NCBI RefSeq assembly: GCF_022808855.1
Contig: NZ_JAKZLF010000017.1
Coordinates: forward strand, 1-64,000
Direction: 5' to 3'
DNA: 64,000 nucleotides
From: Anaeromyxobacter soli
GTDB lineage: Bacteria > Myxococcota > Myxococcia > Myxococcales > Anaeromyxobacteraceae
A program made the position numbers and the translations under genes. The notes under the pieces are model-generated. The model searched no databases. It was not told the origin of the DNA and saw only the letters and a program-made list of their open reading frames with translations. Positions 9,444 to 18,645 of this stretch are shown here, piece by piece; positions within the stretch are counted from its first letter, which is position 1, and the number at the start of each line of letters is the position of its first letter.

Positions 9444-11960
9444 ATGGATCGCGAGCTCTTCCGCCAGATCTGGCCCGTCTTCTCCGCCGAGGCGCGCGAG
9501 CACCTCGAGGCCATCAGCACGGGGATCCTCACGCTCGAGCGCGACCCGCGCGCGCCCGAGGCGCTCGACGCCGTGCGCCGCATCGCGCACAGCCTCAAGG
9601 GCTCTTCGGGGAGCCTCGGCCTCGCCGACGTGGAGCGGCTCGCGCACGCGATCGAGGGATCGCTCGCGGGGTTCGACCCGGCCGCCGGGCTCTCCCGCGC
9701 CGCCGTGCAGGCGTCGCTCGAGGCGGTCGAGGCGATGGAGGACGCGATCGCGGCCGGCGACGAGGGCGGCGTCATCGCCGTCGCGGGGGTCGAGACGCTC
9801 CTCGCCGCCCTCCGCCCCGCGCTCGAGCGGGCCGAAGCGCCGGCCGGGGAAGACCCCGAGGACGGCACGCCGGGAGAGGACGGCCCCGAGGCGCCGGAGC
9901 CGCGCCTCGCGGAGGCTCCCGCGCCAGGCGACGCCCCCGCCGACATGGACGCCCTCGAGGAGGCGCTCGAGCAGCTCTGCGCGCCGCTCGATCCCGAGAC
10001 GCGCCGCGCGGTCGCCACCCGCGCCGCGCAGGCGGCGGTCCGGATGGGCGCGCTCGCCGCCCCCGGCGCGGCCGCGCTCGCGCGCCGCGCGGCGGATGGG
10101 TTCGCGGGGCTCGCCGACGGCGGGGTCGACGCGCCGCGCGCCACCGCGGCCCTGGCGGGCGACCTCATCGACCTGCGCGAGGCGCTCGCGCGCGCGCCCG
10201 CGATCGCCTCGGACGCGCCGTCGAGCGCCCCCGCGGCGGCCGCGCAGGCGCGGGGCGAGAAGTCGATCCGCGTGCTCGCCTCCACGCTCGCCTCCATCGG
10301 CCGCCAGGTCGAGCTCCTCTCGCTCGCCGAGGCCCGCCGCGCGCGCCGGGCGCGCGACGTGTTCGGCCACGCGGCGTCGGTGCGGGACGCGCTGCAGGCG
10401 CTCGACGAGGCGGGCCGGGCGCTGCGCGCCGCCGGGGTCGAGGCGGGGCGCGCCGAGCTCGAGCGGTCGTCCGCGCGGCTGCGCGAGATCGCGACCGACC
10501 TCACCCGCGTCGCGCGCGAGGCGTCGCGCGAGGCCGAGCAGCAGCGGCTCGCGGGCACCGTGCTCCGCGAGGACCTGCGCGCGCTCCGGATGGTGCCCGC
10601 CGCGCTCGTGCTCGAGCCGCTCCGCCGCGCCGTGCGCGACGTCGCCGGCCGGCTGGGCAAGGAGGTCGAGCTCACGATCGACGGCGGGGAGGCCCGCCTC
10701 GACCGCCAGATCGTGGACGCGCTCCGCGATCCGCTCCTGCACCTCGTGCGGAACGCGGTGGACCACGGCATCGAGGCGCCCGCGGCGCGGAGGGCCGCCG
10801 GGAAGTCGACCGCCGGCCGCATCGCCGCCCGCGTCGAGCCGCGCGGCTCGCGGGTCGCCATCATCGTCGAGGACGACGGGCCGGGCCTCGATCTCGCGGG
10901 GCTGCGCGCCGCCGCGGTGCGCAAGGGGGTCCTCCCCGCCGAGGAGGCGGATCGCCTCGGCGATCAGGAGGCGGCGCGCCTCGTGTTCCACCCCGGCCTC
11001 TCCACCGCGCGCGCCGTGACGGAGATCTCCGGGCGCGGGGTCGGGATGGACGTCGTCCTCGAGACGCTGGCGCGGCTCGGGGGCACGGTGGACGTCCGCT
11101 GGGAGGCGGGCCGCGGCACGCGCTTCGACCTCGAGGTGCCGCTCACGCTGTCCGCGTCCACCGCGCTCGTGTTCCGCGTCGGGCGCGACGTGATCGCGCT
11201 GCCCGCGGAGGCGATCGAGCACGTCGTGCTGGTCACCGCGGGCGATCTCGGCAGCGTCGCCGGGCGCACCACGGCGCAGGTCGCCGGCGAGCACGTGCCG
11301 TACGTACCGCTCGCGCGGCTCCTGCGCATGCCGGAGGGGGCGGCCACGCCGCCGCGCCAGCGGGTGGCGCTCGTGATCGCCCACGGCGGCGCGCGCGTCG
11401 CCGTCGGGGTGGACGAGCTCGTCGGCCAGCAGGAGCTCGTGATCTCCTCGCTCGGCGCGCGGGTCGCGGCGGTGCCGCACCTCGCCGGCGCGGCGGTGCT
11501 CGACGACGGGCGCGTGGCGGGGGTCCTCTCCGCGGCGGAGCTCGTGCGGCGGGGGCAGCCGGGCATGGGGGCGAGCCGCGCCGAGGGCGGGCGGCGCGTG
11601 ATCGTCGCGGACGACTCGCTCACCACCCGCTCCGCGATGAAGGCGCTCCTCGAGATGGCGGGCTACGCGGTGATCCCCGCCGCCGACGGGGAGGAGGCGT
11701 TCCAGCTCCTGCGCGAGTCGGGCGCGGACCTCGTCGTGTCCGACGTGCAGATGCCCCGGCTCGACGGCTTCGGCCTCACGCGCAAGGTGAAGACCGACCC
11801 GCGCCTGCGCCGCACGCCGGTCGTCCTCGTCACCTCCCTCGAGGCGGCCGAGGATCGCGCCGCCGGCCTCGCCGCCGGCGCCGACGGCTACCTCGTGAAG
11901 CGCGAGGTCGAGCGCGGCAAGCTCCTCGACCTCGTCCGCCAGCTCCTGCCCCGCGCATGA
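9444..11960 (+). CDS. cheA: Hybrid histidine kinase CheA with C-terminal receiver
   Basis: An 838-residue kinase. Domains in order: HPt (about 1-110) with the phosphorylated His in RRIAHSLKGSSGSLG (His49); an Ala-rich linker and second helical region; the dimerisation region; HATPase_c with HLVRNAVDHGIE, VEDDGPGLDLAGL and GRGVGMDVV; the CheW-like domain (about 560-690); and a receiver domain (about 715-835) with VIVADDSLTTR, LVVSDVQMPRLDG and a Lys in the C-terminal YLVKREV segment. A CheA fused to a receiver is typical of WspE and FrzE rather than flagellar CheA. Its TGA overlaps the cheB ATG. Confidence 0.96.
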   Translation: MDRELFRQIWPVFSAEAREHLEAISTGILTLERDPRAPEALDAVRRIAHSLKGSSGSLGLADVERLAHAIEGSLAGFDPAAGLSRAAVQASLEAVEAMEDAIAAGDEGGVIAVAGVETLLAALRPALERAEAPAGEDPEDGTPGEDGPEAPEPRLAEAPAPGDAPADMDALEEALEQLCAPLDPETRRAVATRAAQAAVRMGALAAPGAAALARRAADGFAGLADGGVDAPRATAALAGDLIDLREALARAPAIASDAPSSAPAAAAQARGEKSIRVLASTLASIGRQVELLSLAEARRARRARDVFGHAASVRDALQALDEAGRALRAAGVEAGRAELERSSARLREIATDLTRVAREASREAEQQRLAGTVLREDLRALRMVPAALVLEPLRRAVRDVAGRLGKEVELTIDGGEARLDRQIVDALRDPLLHLVRNAVDHGIEAPAARRAAGKSTAGRIAARVEPRGSRVAIIVEDDGPGLDLAGLRAAAVRKGVLPAEEADRLGDQEAARLVFHPGLSTARAVTEISGRGVGMDVVLETLARLGGTVDVRWEAGRGTRFDLEVPLTLSASTALVFRVGRDVIALPAEAIEHVVLVTAGDLGSVAGRTTAQVAGEHVPYVPLARLLRMPEGAATPPRQRVALVIAHGGARVAVGVDELVGQQELVISSLGARVAAVPHLAGAAVLDDGRVAGVLSAAELVRRGQPGMGASRAEGGRRVIVADDSLTTRSAMKALLEMAGYAVIPAADGEEAFQLLRESGADLVVSDVQMPRLDGFGLTRKVKTDPRLRRTPVVLVTSLEAAEDRAAGLAAGADGYLVKREVERGKLLDLVRQLLPRA

Positions 11961-13057
11961 TCCGCTGCCTGCTGGTGGACGACTCCCGCTCGTTCCGCGC
12001 CCTGCTGCGCGCGCTCCTCGATCGCGCCGGCATCGCGGTCGTCGGCGAGGCCGCCGACGGCGAGGCGGCGGTGGCCCAGGTGGCGGCGCTCCGCCCGGAC
12101 GTCGTGACCATGGACGTGCGGATGCCCGGCAAGGACGGGCTCGCGGCGATCGAGGAGATCATGCGGGTCGCGCCGACGCCGATCGTGGTGGTCTCGGCGG
12201 AGGCCGGGCCCGAGCGGCAGGAGCTCGCCTTCTGGGCGCTCGAGCTCGGCGCGGTGGAGGTGCTCGCGAAGCCGCGCGCCACGGACGCGGCGCGCTTCGC
12301 CCGCGAGGCGGACGCGATCCGCGACGCCGTCCGCGCGGTCGCGGGGCTGAAGCTCGTCACCCGCCACCGGCGGCTCCCGTTCCGCCCGGGGGGCGCGCCC
12401 GCGCAGGGGCCGGCCCCGCGGGCCGCGGCCGGCGCGTCGACCGCCGCCAGCGCGGCCGGAGGGGCCGGGGCGAGCGCGCCGCGGGCGCTCGGCATCGCCG
12501 CCTCGACCGGCGGGCCCGCCGCGATCGCCCGCATCCTGCGCGCGCTCCCCCGCGAGTTCCCGGCGCCCATCCTGGTGGTGCAGCACATCGCCCCCGGCTT
12601 CGAGGCCGGCCTCGTCCACTGGCTCGGGAGCGAGACGCGCCTCGCGGTGAAGCTCGCGGTGGACGGCGAGCTCTTGCGGCCGGGCACGGTCTACGTGGGC
12701 GCCGACGGGCGTCACCTCACCGCCCGCGCGGACCGCGTGCGGCTCGTGGACGCGCCGCCGGTGCGCGGCTTCCGCCCGTCCGGCACGACGCTGCTCGAGT
12801 CGCTCGCGCGCGAGTACGGGGGCGCCGCGGCGGGGCTCGTCCTGTCGGGGATGGGCGACGACGGCGCCGACGGCCTCAGGGCGGTGCGCGATCGCGGCGG
12901 CTGGACGGCGGCGCAGGGGCGCGCGTCGGCGGTGGTGTTCGGCATGCCCGGCGCCGCGATCGAGCGCGGCGCCGCCGCCCACACGATCGAGCTCGACGAC
13001 ATCGCCCCGGCGCTGCTCAGGCTCGCCCGCGCGCCTGCCGCTGCGCCCCGGGCGTGA
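11957..13057 (+). CDS. cheB: CheB protein-glutamate methylesterase / response regulator
   Basis: A 366-residue CheB. The N-terminal receiver has LLVDDSRSFR and VVTMDVRMPGKDG with the phosphoacceptor Asp. After an Ala/Pro-rich linker comes the methylesterase domain with the Ser-His-Asp triad visible in IAASTGGP, VVQHIAPGF and LSGMGDDGADG. It removes methyl groups added by CheR. The ATG overlaps cheA (ATGA). It closes the chemosensory operon, the WspF position; no diguanylate cyclase or receptor gene follows. Confidence 0.96.
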   Translation: MIRCLLVDDSRSFRALLRALLDRAGIAVVGEAADGEAAVAQVAALRPDVVTMDVRMPGKDGLAAIEEIMRVAPTPIVVVSAEAGPERQELAFWALELGAVEVLAKPRATDAARFAREADAIRDAVRAVAGLKLVTRHRRLPFRPGGAPAQGPAPRAAAGASTAASAAGGAGASAPRALGIAASTGGPAAIARILRALPREFPAPILVVQHIAPGFEAGLVHWLGSETRLAVKLAVDGELLRPGTVYVGADGRHLTARADRVRLVDAPPVRGFRPSGTTLLESLAREYGGAAAGLVLSGMGDDGADGLRAVRDRGGWTAAQGRASAVVFGMPGAAIERGAAAHTIELDDIAPALLRLARAPAAAPRA

Positions 13058-13923
13058 TGGCGGCGGGGCGCGGCCGCGCGGTGTACGTTCGCGAGGAGAT
13101 GTGGTTCGACCCGCTCCTGCACGCGCGCGCGCTCCGGGCGCGCGACCTCGACGACCTCGCCTTCTTCGGGGTGACGGGCGCCCTCGTCCCGTCCGACGAC
13201 GCCGTCGTGCCGGCCACCGCGGCCGCGATCCGCGCCGGCTGGGAGGCGACCGCCGCCGCCGCGCGCCGCCTGCGCCGCGCCGGCCTCGACGGGCACGCGG
13301 CGGTGGGGATCCACCCGCGGCGGATCCCGCTCCGCGGCCTCGAGGCGCTCCTCGCCGATCTGCCCGTCGCGCTCGACCGGCCCGAGGTGGCCGCGATCGG
13401 CGCCGTCGGGCTCGCCGAGGGAGGGGAGCTCGAGGAGCGCGTGCTCGTCCGGCAGCTCGAGCTCGCGCGCGAGCTCCGGCGCCCCGTGCTCGTGGCGACG
13501 CCGTCGCGGGCGACGGAGCGGATCACCCGGCGCGCGCTCGCGATCCTCCGCGAGGCGGAGCTCGACCCCGGGCGCGTGCTCGTGGCCGGCGCCGACGCGC
13601 GCACGGTGCGCGCGGTGCGCGCCTGCGGCTACCTCGCCGGCCTCTCGCTCTCCGCCGGGGACGGCGGCGGGCGCGGCTCGATCGCCGAGGCGGTGCGGCT
13701 CGTGCGGGCGCTCGGGCCGGAGGGGCTCGTGCTCGGCTCCGACGCCGGCGTCGCCGGGGCCGATCTGCTGGCGCTGCCGCGCGCCGCGGACCGGCTCGCG
13801 AAGGCGGGGCTCTCGGAGGCGGTGGTGCGACGGGTGTGCGGGGAGAACGCGCGCGCGTTCCTGGGGCTCGCGGGCGGCGCGCGGCGGCGGACGCCCGCGC
13901 GGCGCACGGGGCGGGGTCGCTAG
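13054..13923 (+). CDS. TatD/COG1099-like TIM-barrel protein with lost metal ligands
   Basis: A 289-residue protein with the layout of the TatD-like amidohydrolase fold: an N-terminal strand (MWFDPLLHARA), AAVGIHPRRIP, VAAIGAVGL, RRPVLVATPSRATER, RVLVAGADARTV and a C-terminal LVLGSDAG. In active relatives these places carry HxH, a Glu after IG, His before TP and His after the next strand. Here they read LLH, IGAVG, VATP and VAGAD, so most metal ligands are missing and only the final Asp remains. It may be a pseudoenzyme. GTG 13054, ATG 13057 and ATG 13099 are possible starts; the first two overlap or abut the cheB stop. Confidence 0.7.
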   Translation: MMAAGRGRAVYVREEMWFDPLLHARALRARDLDDLAFFGVTGALVPSDDAVVPATAAAIRAGWEATAAAARRLRRAGLDGHAAVGIHPRRIPLRGLEALLADLPVALDRPEVAAIGAVGLAEGGELEERVLVRQLELARELRRPVLVATPSRATERITRRALAILREAELDPGRVLVAGADARTVRAVRACGYLAGLSLSAGDGGGRGSIAEAVRLVRALGPEGLVLGSDAGVAGADLLALPRAADRLAKAGLSEAVVRRVCGENARAFLGLAGGARRRTPARRTGRGR

Positions 13924-13941
13924 GCGCGGAGCCCGGGAGCG

Positions 13942-14445
13942 CTAGGCGCGGCGGCGGGCGCGGCCGCGGCCGCGGCTTGCCGGCGTGGGCGCAGGGGCAG
14001 CGGCGGCGCCGGCGTCGCGGCGCCAGTGGCCGCTCCGGCCGCCCTTCTTCTCGACGAGCTCCAGCCCCTCGATGCGCATGCCCTTCTCGTACCGCTTCAG
14101 CATGTCGTAGATGGTGAGGCACGCGGCGGCGACGGCCGCGAGCGCCTCCATCTCGACCCCGGTGCGGTCCACCGTGCGCACGGTCGCCGAGACGGCGACG
14201 CCGCGCGGCCCCGGCTCCGCCTCGACGTCCACGGCGGAGAGGGCGATCGGGTGGCAGAGCGGCACGAGCTCCGGCGTCTTCTTCGCGGCCATGACGCCGG
14301 CGAGCCGCGCCGCGGCGAGCACGTCGCCCTTCTCGACGTCCCCGCGCTCGACGCGCGCGACCGTCTCGGCGGACATCGCCACGAACCCGCGCGCGACCGC
14401 GACGCGCTCCGTCTTCGGCTTCGCGCCGACGTCGATCATCTTCAT
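13942..14445 (-). CDS. moaC: Cyclic pyranopterin monophosphate synthase MoaC
   Basis: MoaC converts 3',8-cyclo-GTP to cyclic pyranopterin monophosphate in molybdenum cofactor synthesis. The family blocks LVPLCHPI, GVEMEALAAVAAACLTIYDM and the C-terminal Lys-rich EKKGG are present. Length is 167 residues including a short Pro/Ala/Arg-rich tail. The start MKMIDVGAKP is normal. It follows trxB on the same strand with only 4 nt between them, so they are likely co-transcribed, and it is convergent with the TatD-like gene. Confidence 0.95.
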   Translation of the reverse strand: MKMIDVGAKPKTERVAVARGFVAMSAETVARVERGDVEKGDVLAAARLAGVMAAKKTPELVPLCHPIALSAVDVEAEPGPRGVAVSATVRTVDRTGVEMEALAAVAAACLTIYDMLKRYEKGMRIEGLELVEKKGGRSGHWRRDAGAAAAPAPTPASRGRGRARRRA

Positions 14446-14449
14446 CGGT

Positions 14450-15394
14450 TCAGTCCCAGTTCTCCGTCGCGTGCTCGCCGAGGAACCGCTCCGCGTCGAT
14501 GGCGGCCATGCAGCCCGACCCCGCCGCGCTGATCGCCTGGCGGTAGCTCGGATCGGCGACGTCGCCGGCCGCGAACACGCCCTTCACGCTCGTCGCCGTC
14601 GAGGGGCTCTTCACCTCGAGGTAGCCGACGTCGTTCATGGCGAGCTGGCCGCGGAAGATCTGGGTGTTCGGCTCGTGCCCGATCCCCATGAAGACGCCCT
14701 TCAGCGGCAGCTCGCGCGTCGAGCCGTCCTTCGTGGAGCGCAGGCGGACGCCCGTGACCGCCTTGGCGTCGCCCAGGATCTCGTCGATGACGGTGTCGAG
14801 CACGAGCTCGATCTTCGGGTTCTTCAGCGCGCGGTCCTGCATGATCTTGGAGGCGCGCAGCTCGCCGCGGCGGTGGATCACGTGGACCTTCGTCGCGTAC
14901 TTCGTGAGGAAGATGGCCTCCTCCATGGCGGTGTCGCCGCCGCCGACGACCGCGACCTCCACGCCGCGGAAGAAGAAGCCGTCGCAGGTCGCGCACGCCG
15001 AGACGCCGCGGCCCTGGTACGCCTTCTCGGAGGGGATCTGCAGCCACTTCGCGGTCGCGCCGGTGGCGATCACCACCGCGTCCGCGGTGAAGAGCCGGTC
15101 GTCCTGCCAGAGCTGGAACGGGCGCCGCGAGAGGTCCACGCGCGTCACCTCGCCCATCTCGAAGCGCGTGCCGAAGCGCTCCGCCTGCTTCTTCAGGAGC
15201 TCCATGAGCTCGGGCCCGAGGATGCCCTCGGGGAACCCGGGGAAGTTCTCGACCTCGCTCGTGATGGTGAGCTGCCCGCCAGGCTGCATCCCCTCGAAGA
15301 GGAGCGGGTTCAGGTTGGCGCGCGCGGCGTAGAGGGCGGCCGTGTAGCCGGCCGGTCCGCTGCCGATGATGACGAGCCTCTCGTGCTGAGCCAT
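14450..15394 (-). CDS. trxB: Thioredoxin reductase (NADPH)
   Basis: A 314-residue low-molecular-weight flavoprotein that reduces thioredoxin. FAD binding is shown by IIGSGPAGYTAALYAARANL, the redox disulfide by ACATCDGFF (CATC) and NADPH binding by VVGGGDTAMEEA. FAAGDVAD near the C terminus is the second FAD motif. I chose the ATG at 15394 (MAQHERLV) because the GSGPAG strand begins about ten residues later and a gaggga Shine-Dalgarno precedes it; an upstream in-frame start at 15448 would add 18 unneeded residues. Confidence 0.95.
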   Translation of the reverse strand: MAQHERLVIIGSGPAGYTAALYAARANLNPLLFEGMQPGGQLTITSEVENFPGFPEGILGPELMELLKKQAERFGTRFEMGEVTRVDLSRRPFQLWQDDRLFTADAVVIATGATAKWLQIPSEKAYQGRGVSACATCDGFFFRGVEVAVVGGGDTAMEEAIFLTKYATKVHVIHRRGELRASKIMQDRALKNPKIELVLDTVIDEILGDAKAVTGVRLRSTKDGSTRELPLKGVFMGIGHEPNTQIFRGQLAMNDVGYLEVKSPSTATSVKGVFAAGDVADPSYRQAISAAGSGCMAAIDAERFLGEHATENWD

Positions 15395-15486
15395 GGGTTC
15401 CCTCGCTTGGGCGGACGGTTGTTTATCCCCTGAGAGCCCGGGTGTCATGGGGAAGGTTCTGTGCGCGGGGCGGCCCGCGCCACGCG

Positions 15487-16299
15487 TCAGGGCGCGGCCG
15501 AGCGCCGCGCCCAGAGGAAGACGCGCCGGTACGTGTAGAGGAAGGGCCGCGCGTCGCCGAGCGCCTCGAGGAGGCGCGCCCGGTAGCGCTCGAGGAAGCG
15601 CGCGTACGCCTCGGGTGGGAGGCGCCGCTCGTAGTCGGTGAGCAGCGTCCCGCGCACCCAGTCGACCACCGCGCCCGGCTCGGGCAGCGGGTGGCCGTAG
15701 ATCTCCACCCGCACGCGCCGGGCCTCGAGCCCGAGCCGCCAGAGGAGCTGCGCGTAGGCCTCGGGCGCGAGCACCGGGCTCTCGCGCACGAAACCGCCGA
15801 GCGACGCGGCGAGGTCCGGCTCGCGCGCGACCGCGCGGGCGATCGCGTGCGACGGGTGCTCCTCGTTCGCGGGGATCTGCAGCGCGAGCTGCCCGCCGGG
15901 CGCGAGCAGCGCCGCGAGCCGGGGGAGGAGCGCCTCGTGGTCCGGGGTCCAGTGGAGCGCCGCGTTCGAGAGGACGAGGTCGTACGGCCCGTCGTCCACC
16001 GCAGCGAGATCTCCCTGCCGGAAGGCGAGGCCGCCGCCCGCGTGCGTCGCCGCGCGGGCGAGCATCGCGGCGGACGCGTCCACGCCCACCGTCTCGCGCG
16101 CGCGGAGCCGCTCGTGCGCGAGGCGCGTGAGCTCGCCCGTGCCGCAGCCGAGATCGACCACGCGCATGGCGGGGCGCGGCTCGACGAGCGCGAGCAGATC
16201 GAGGAACGGCGCGCGCCGCTCGTCGGCGAAGCGCGCGTAGCGATCGGGGTCCCAGACGTCGCGCTCGGCGGCGGGCAAATGCGTTGACCTCCTCGGCAT
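15487..16299 (-). CDS. SAM-dependent methyltransferase, trans-aconitate 2-methyltransferase-like
   Basis: A 270-residue class I methyltransferase. Motif I is VVDLGCGTGELTRLA (about residue 47), followed by GVDASAAML and YDLVLSNAALHW. The sequence DRYARFADERRAPFLDLLAL before motif I and LQIPANEEHPSH after it are like Tam, which methylates trans-aconitate. Substrate is inferred only from this resemblance. The ATG at 16299 (MPRRSTHLP) is preferred; the longer frame to 16365 would overlap the divergent lipoprotein gene start at 16364. Confidence 0.8.
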   Translation of the reverse strand: MPRRSTHLPAAERDVWDPDRYARFADERRAPFLDLLALVEPRPAMRVVDLGCGTGELTRLAHERLRARETVGVDASAAMLARAATHAGGGLAFRQGDLAAVDDGPYDLVLSNAALHWTPDHEALLPRLAALLAPGGQLALQIPANEEHPSHAIARAVAREPDLAASLGGFVRESPVLAPEAYAQLLWRLGLEARRVRVEIYGHPLPEPGAVVDWVRGTLLTDYERRLPPEAYARFLERYRARLLEALGDARPFLYTYRRVFLWARRSAAP

Positions 16300-16363
16300 T
16301 TTGACCGAATCTCCCCGGTTCAAGAGTACCCCCGAAAGCCTATCTCCTCCGGAGCTCCGCCCC

Positions 16364-17431
16364 ATGAAGAGCCGTCACCTCGTCGTCGCCGCGCTCGCGC
16401 TCGCGCTCGCGGCGTGCCAGTCACCCCGCCCGGCGCAGCAGGCGTCGAACGGTCAGGCGCAGAAGCAGGACCCGAGCGCGCCCGTCGCCAAGATCGGCAG
16501 CCAGACGATCACCGCCGGCGAGCTCGACGAGCTCGTGAAGCGTGACCTCTCCCAGCTCGAGCAGCAGTACCAGGAGCAGAAGTACCAGCTCCGCCGCCAG
16601 GCGCTCGAGGCGATGATCCGCAAGCGCATCGTCGAGGAGAAGGCGAAGGCCCAGAACGTCACGCCGGAGGAGATGGTCCAGAAGGAGATCGGCGCGAAGG
16701 TGGCCGAGCCCTCCGACGAGGAGGCCCGCGCGCTGTACGACCGCGCCAAGGCCGGCGGCCAGCAGCTCCCGCCGTTCGACCAGGTGAAGCCGGAGATCGT
16801 GCGCTTCATCAAGAACCAGAAGGCGCAGGGGCTCCTCGCCGACTACTACGAGCAGCTCAAGAAGGACGCGAAGGTGGAGGTGCTCCTGCCGGCCTACGAG
16901 CCGCCGAAGGTCCAGGTGGCGGCGACCGGCCCGGCGAAGGGGCCGCAGGCGGCGCCGGTCACGATCGTGGAGTTCTCCGACTTCGAGTGCCCGTTCTGCG
17001 TGCGCGCCGAGGGCACCGTGAAGCAGGTGCTCGACGCCTACCCGGACAAGATCCGGCTCGTGTACCGCGACTTCCCGCTCCCGATGCACGCGCGCGCGCC
17101 CAAGGCGGCCGAGGCGGCCCACTGCGCCGAGGACCAGGGGAAGTACTGGGACATGCACGAGAAGCTGTTCGGCTCGGGCAACAAGATCGACGTCCCCGAT
17201 CTGAAGCGCTACGCGGGCGAGCTGAAGCTCGACCAGGCCAAGTTCGACAAGTGCCTCGACTCCGGCGAGAAGGCGAGCATCGTCGAGGGTCACAAGAAGG
17301 CGGGCGAGGAGGCGGGCGTCTCCGGCACGCCGGCGTTCTTCATCAACGGCCGCATGCTGAGCGGCGCCCAGCCGATGGACGCGTTCAAGAAGATCATCGA
17401 CGAGGAGCTGGCGAGCGCGGGCAAGAAGTAG
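16364..17431 (+). CDS. DsbA-like thiol-disulfide lipoprotein with SurA-N-like helical domain
   Basis: A 355-residue envelope protein. The N terminus is a lipobox signal peptide (ALALALAAC, Cys about residue 19). Residues about 40-190 are charged and helical, with VAKIGSQTITAGELDELV followed by LRRQALEAMIRKRIVEEKAK, resembling the chaperone part of SurA/PpiD proteins but without a parvulin domain. The C-terminal half is a DsbA-type thioredoxin fold with CPFC in FSDFECPFCVRAEG and cis-Pro in SGTPAFFING. It probably catalyses or isomerises disulfides of exported proteins. It stands alone between a divergent methyltransferase and ispG. Confidence 0.88.
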   Translation: MKSRHLVVAALALALAACQSPRPAQQASNGQAQKQDPSAPVAKIGSQTITAGELDELVKRDLSQLEQQYQEQKYQLRRQALEAMIRKRIVEEKAKAQNVTPEEMVQKEIGAKVAEPSDEEARALYDRAKAGGQQLPPFDQVKPEIVRFIKNQKAQGLLADYYEQLKKDAKVEVLLPAYEPPKVQVAATGPAKGPQAAPVTIVEFSDFECPFCVRAEGTVKQVLDAYPDKIRLVYRDFPLPMHARAPKAAEAAHCAEDQGKYWDMHEKLFGSGNKIDVPDLKRYAGELKLDQAKFDKCLDSGEKASIVEGHKKAGEEAGVSGTPAFFINGRMLSGAQPMDAFKKIIDEELASAGKK

Positions 17432-17535
17432 CCCCCCGTCGAGCCGACGGCTCGGTTTGCACCGCAGGCGGCCGTGCCCTAGATAGAGGGCCGGCCGCCT
17501 CGCCTTTTCGGGGCGGAGAGAGAGGACCTCCAGGC

Positions 17536-18645
17536 ATGGGCGGATACGGGCAGGGTGCGGCGGCGACGCTCGGCGAGCGGCGGAGGACGCGGGGCATCCG
17601 GGTGGGCAACGTGGCCATCGGCGGCGGCGCCCCCATCGCCGTCCAGTCGATGACGACCACCCAGACCGCCGACGCCGCGGCGACGCTCGCCCAGATCCGC
17701 GCGCTCGCCGAGGCGGGCGCGGACGTGGTCCGCCTCGCCGTGCCGGACAAGGACGCGGCGGGGTCGCTCGCCGCGATCGTGCGCGCCTCGCCGGTGCCGC
17801 TCGTCGCCGACATCCACTTCGACTACCGCCTCGCCCTCGCCGCGATCGAGGCGGGCATGCACGGCATCCGCCTCAACCCCGGCAACATCGGCGCGCGCGA
17901 GCGCGTGCGCGAGGTGGTGAAGGCTGCGCGCGAGCGGCTCGTGCCCATCCGCATCGGCGTGAACGCGGGCTCGCTCGAGAAGGACATCGTCGAGAAGCAC
18001 GGCTGGCCCACCGCGGAGGGCATGGTCGAGAGCGCCGAGCGGCACATCCGCTTCCTCGAGGACGAGGGCTACCGGGAGATCAAGGTCTCGCTGAAGGCGC
18101 ACGACGTCGCCATGACGGTGCAGGCGAACCGGCTCTTCTCGCAGCGCTTCGAGTACCCGCTCCACCTCGGCGTGACCGAGGCGGGGACGCTCCTCGCCGG
18201 CACGGTGAAGAGCGCCGCCGGGCTCGGCATCCTGCTCGGCGAGGGGATCGGCGACACCATCCGCGTCTCGCTCACCGCCGATCCGGTCGAGGAGGTGCGC
18301 GTCGCGCGCATGCTGCTCAAGTCGCTCGGCCTCAAGTTCGGCGGCGCGACGATGACCTCCTGCCCGACCTGCGGCCGCTGCTCGGTCGACATGATCCCCA
18401 TCGCCGAGCGCGTCGAGAAGCGGCTCGGCACCTTGAAGGGCGAGGTGGCGGTCGCGGTGATGGGCTGCGAGGTGAACGGGCCGGGCGAGGCGGCCGCCGC
18501 CGACGTCGGCGTCGCCTACGGCCACAACGGCGTCGGGCTCCTCTTCCGCGAGGGCAAGATCGTGAAGCGGATGAAGGCGGAGGAGCTGGAGGACGCGGTG
18601 GTCGCCGAGGCGATCGCGATCGCCTCGAGCCGGACTCAGGGCTGA
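17536..18645 (+). CDS. ispG: 4-hydroxy-3-methylbut-2-enyl diphosphate synthase (flavodoxin)
   Basis: IspG (GcpE) converts MEcPP to HMBPP in the MEP isoprenoid pathway using a [4Fe-4S] cluster. The TIM-barrel part shows [22 protein letters not shown] and IRLNPGNIG. The cluster ligands are in SCPTCGRC and [10 protein letters not shown]. Its 369 residues match the usual bacterial length. The ATG at 17536 follows a gacctcc-rich leader. A small GC hairpin (ggggc/gcccc) follows the stop. Confidence 0.97.
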   Translation: MGGYGQGAAATLGERRRTRGIRVGNVAIGGGAPIAVQSMTTTQTADAAATLAQIRALAEAGADVVRLAVPDKDAAGSLAAIVRASPVPLVADIHFDYRLALAAIEAGMHGIRLNPGNIGARERVREVVKAARERLVPIRIGVNAGSLEKDIVEKHGWPTAEGMVESAERHIRFLEDEGYREIKVSLKAHDVAMTVQANRLFSQRFEYPLHLGVTEAGTLLAGTVKSAAGLGILLGEGIGDTIRVSLTADPVEEVRVARMLLKSLGLKFGGATMTSCPTCGRCSVDMIPIAERVEKRLGTLKGEVAVAVMGCEVNGPGEAAAADVGVAYGHNGVGLLFREGKIVKRMKAEELEDAVVAEAIAIASSRTQG

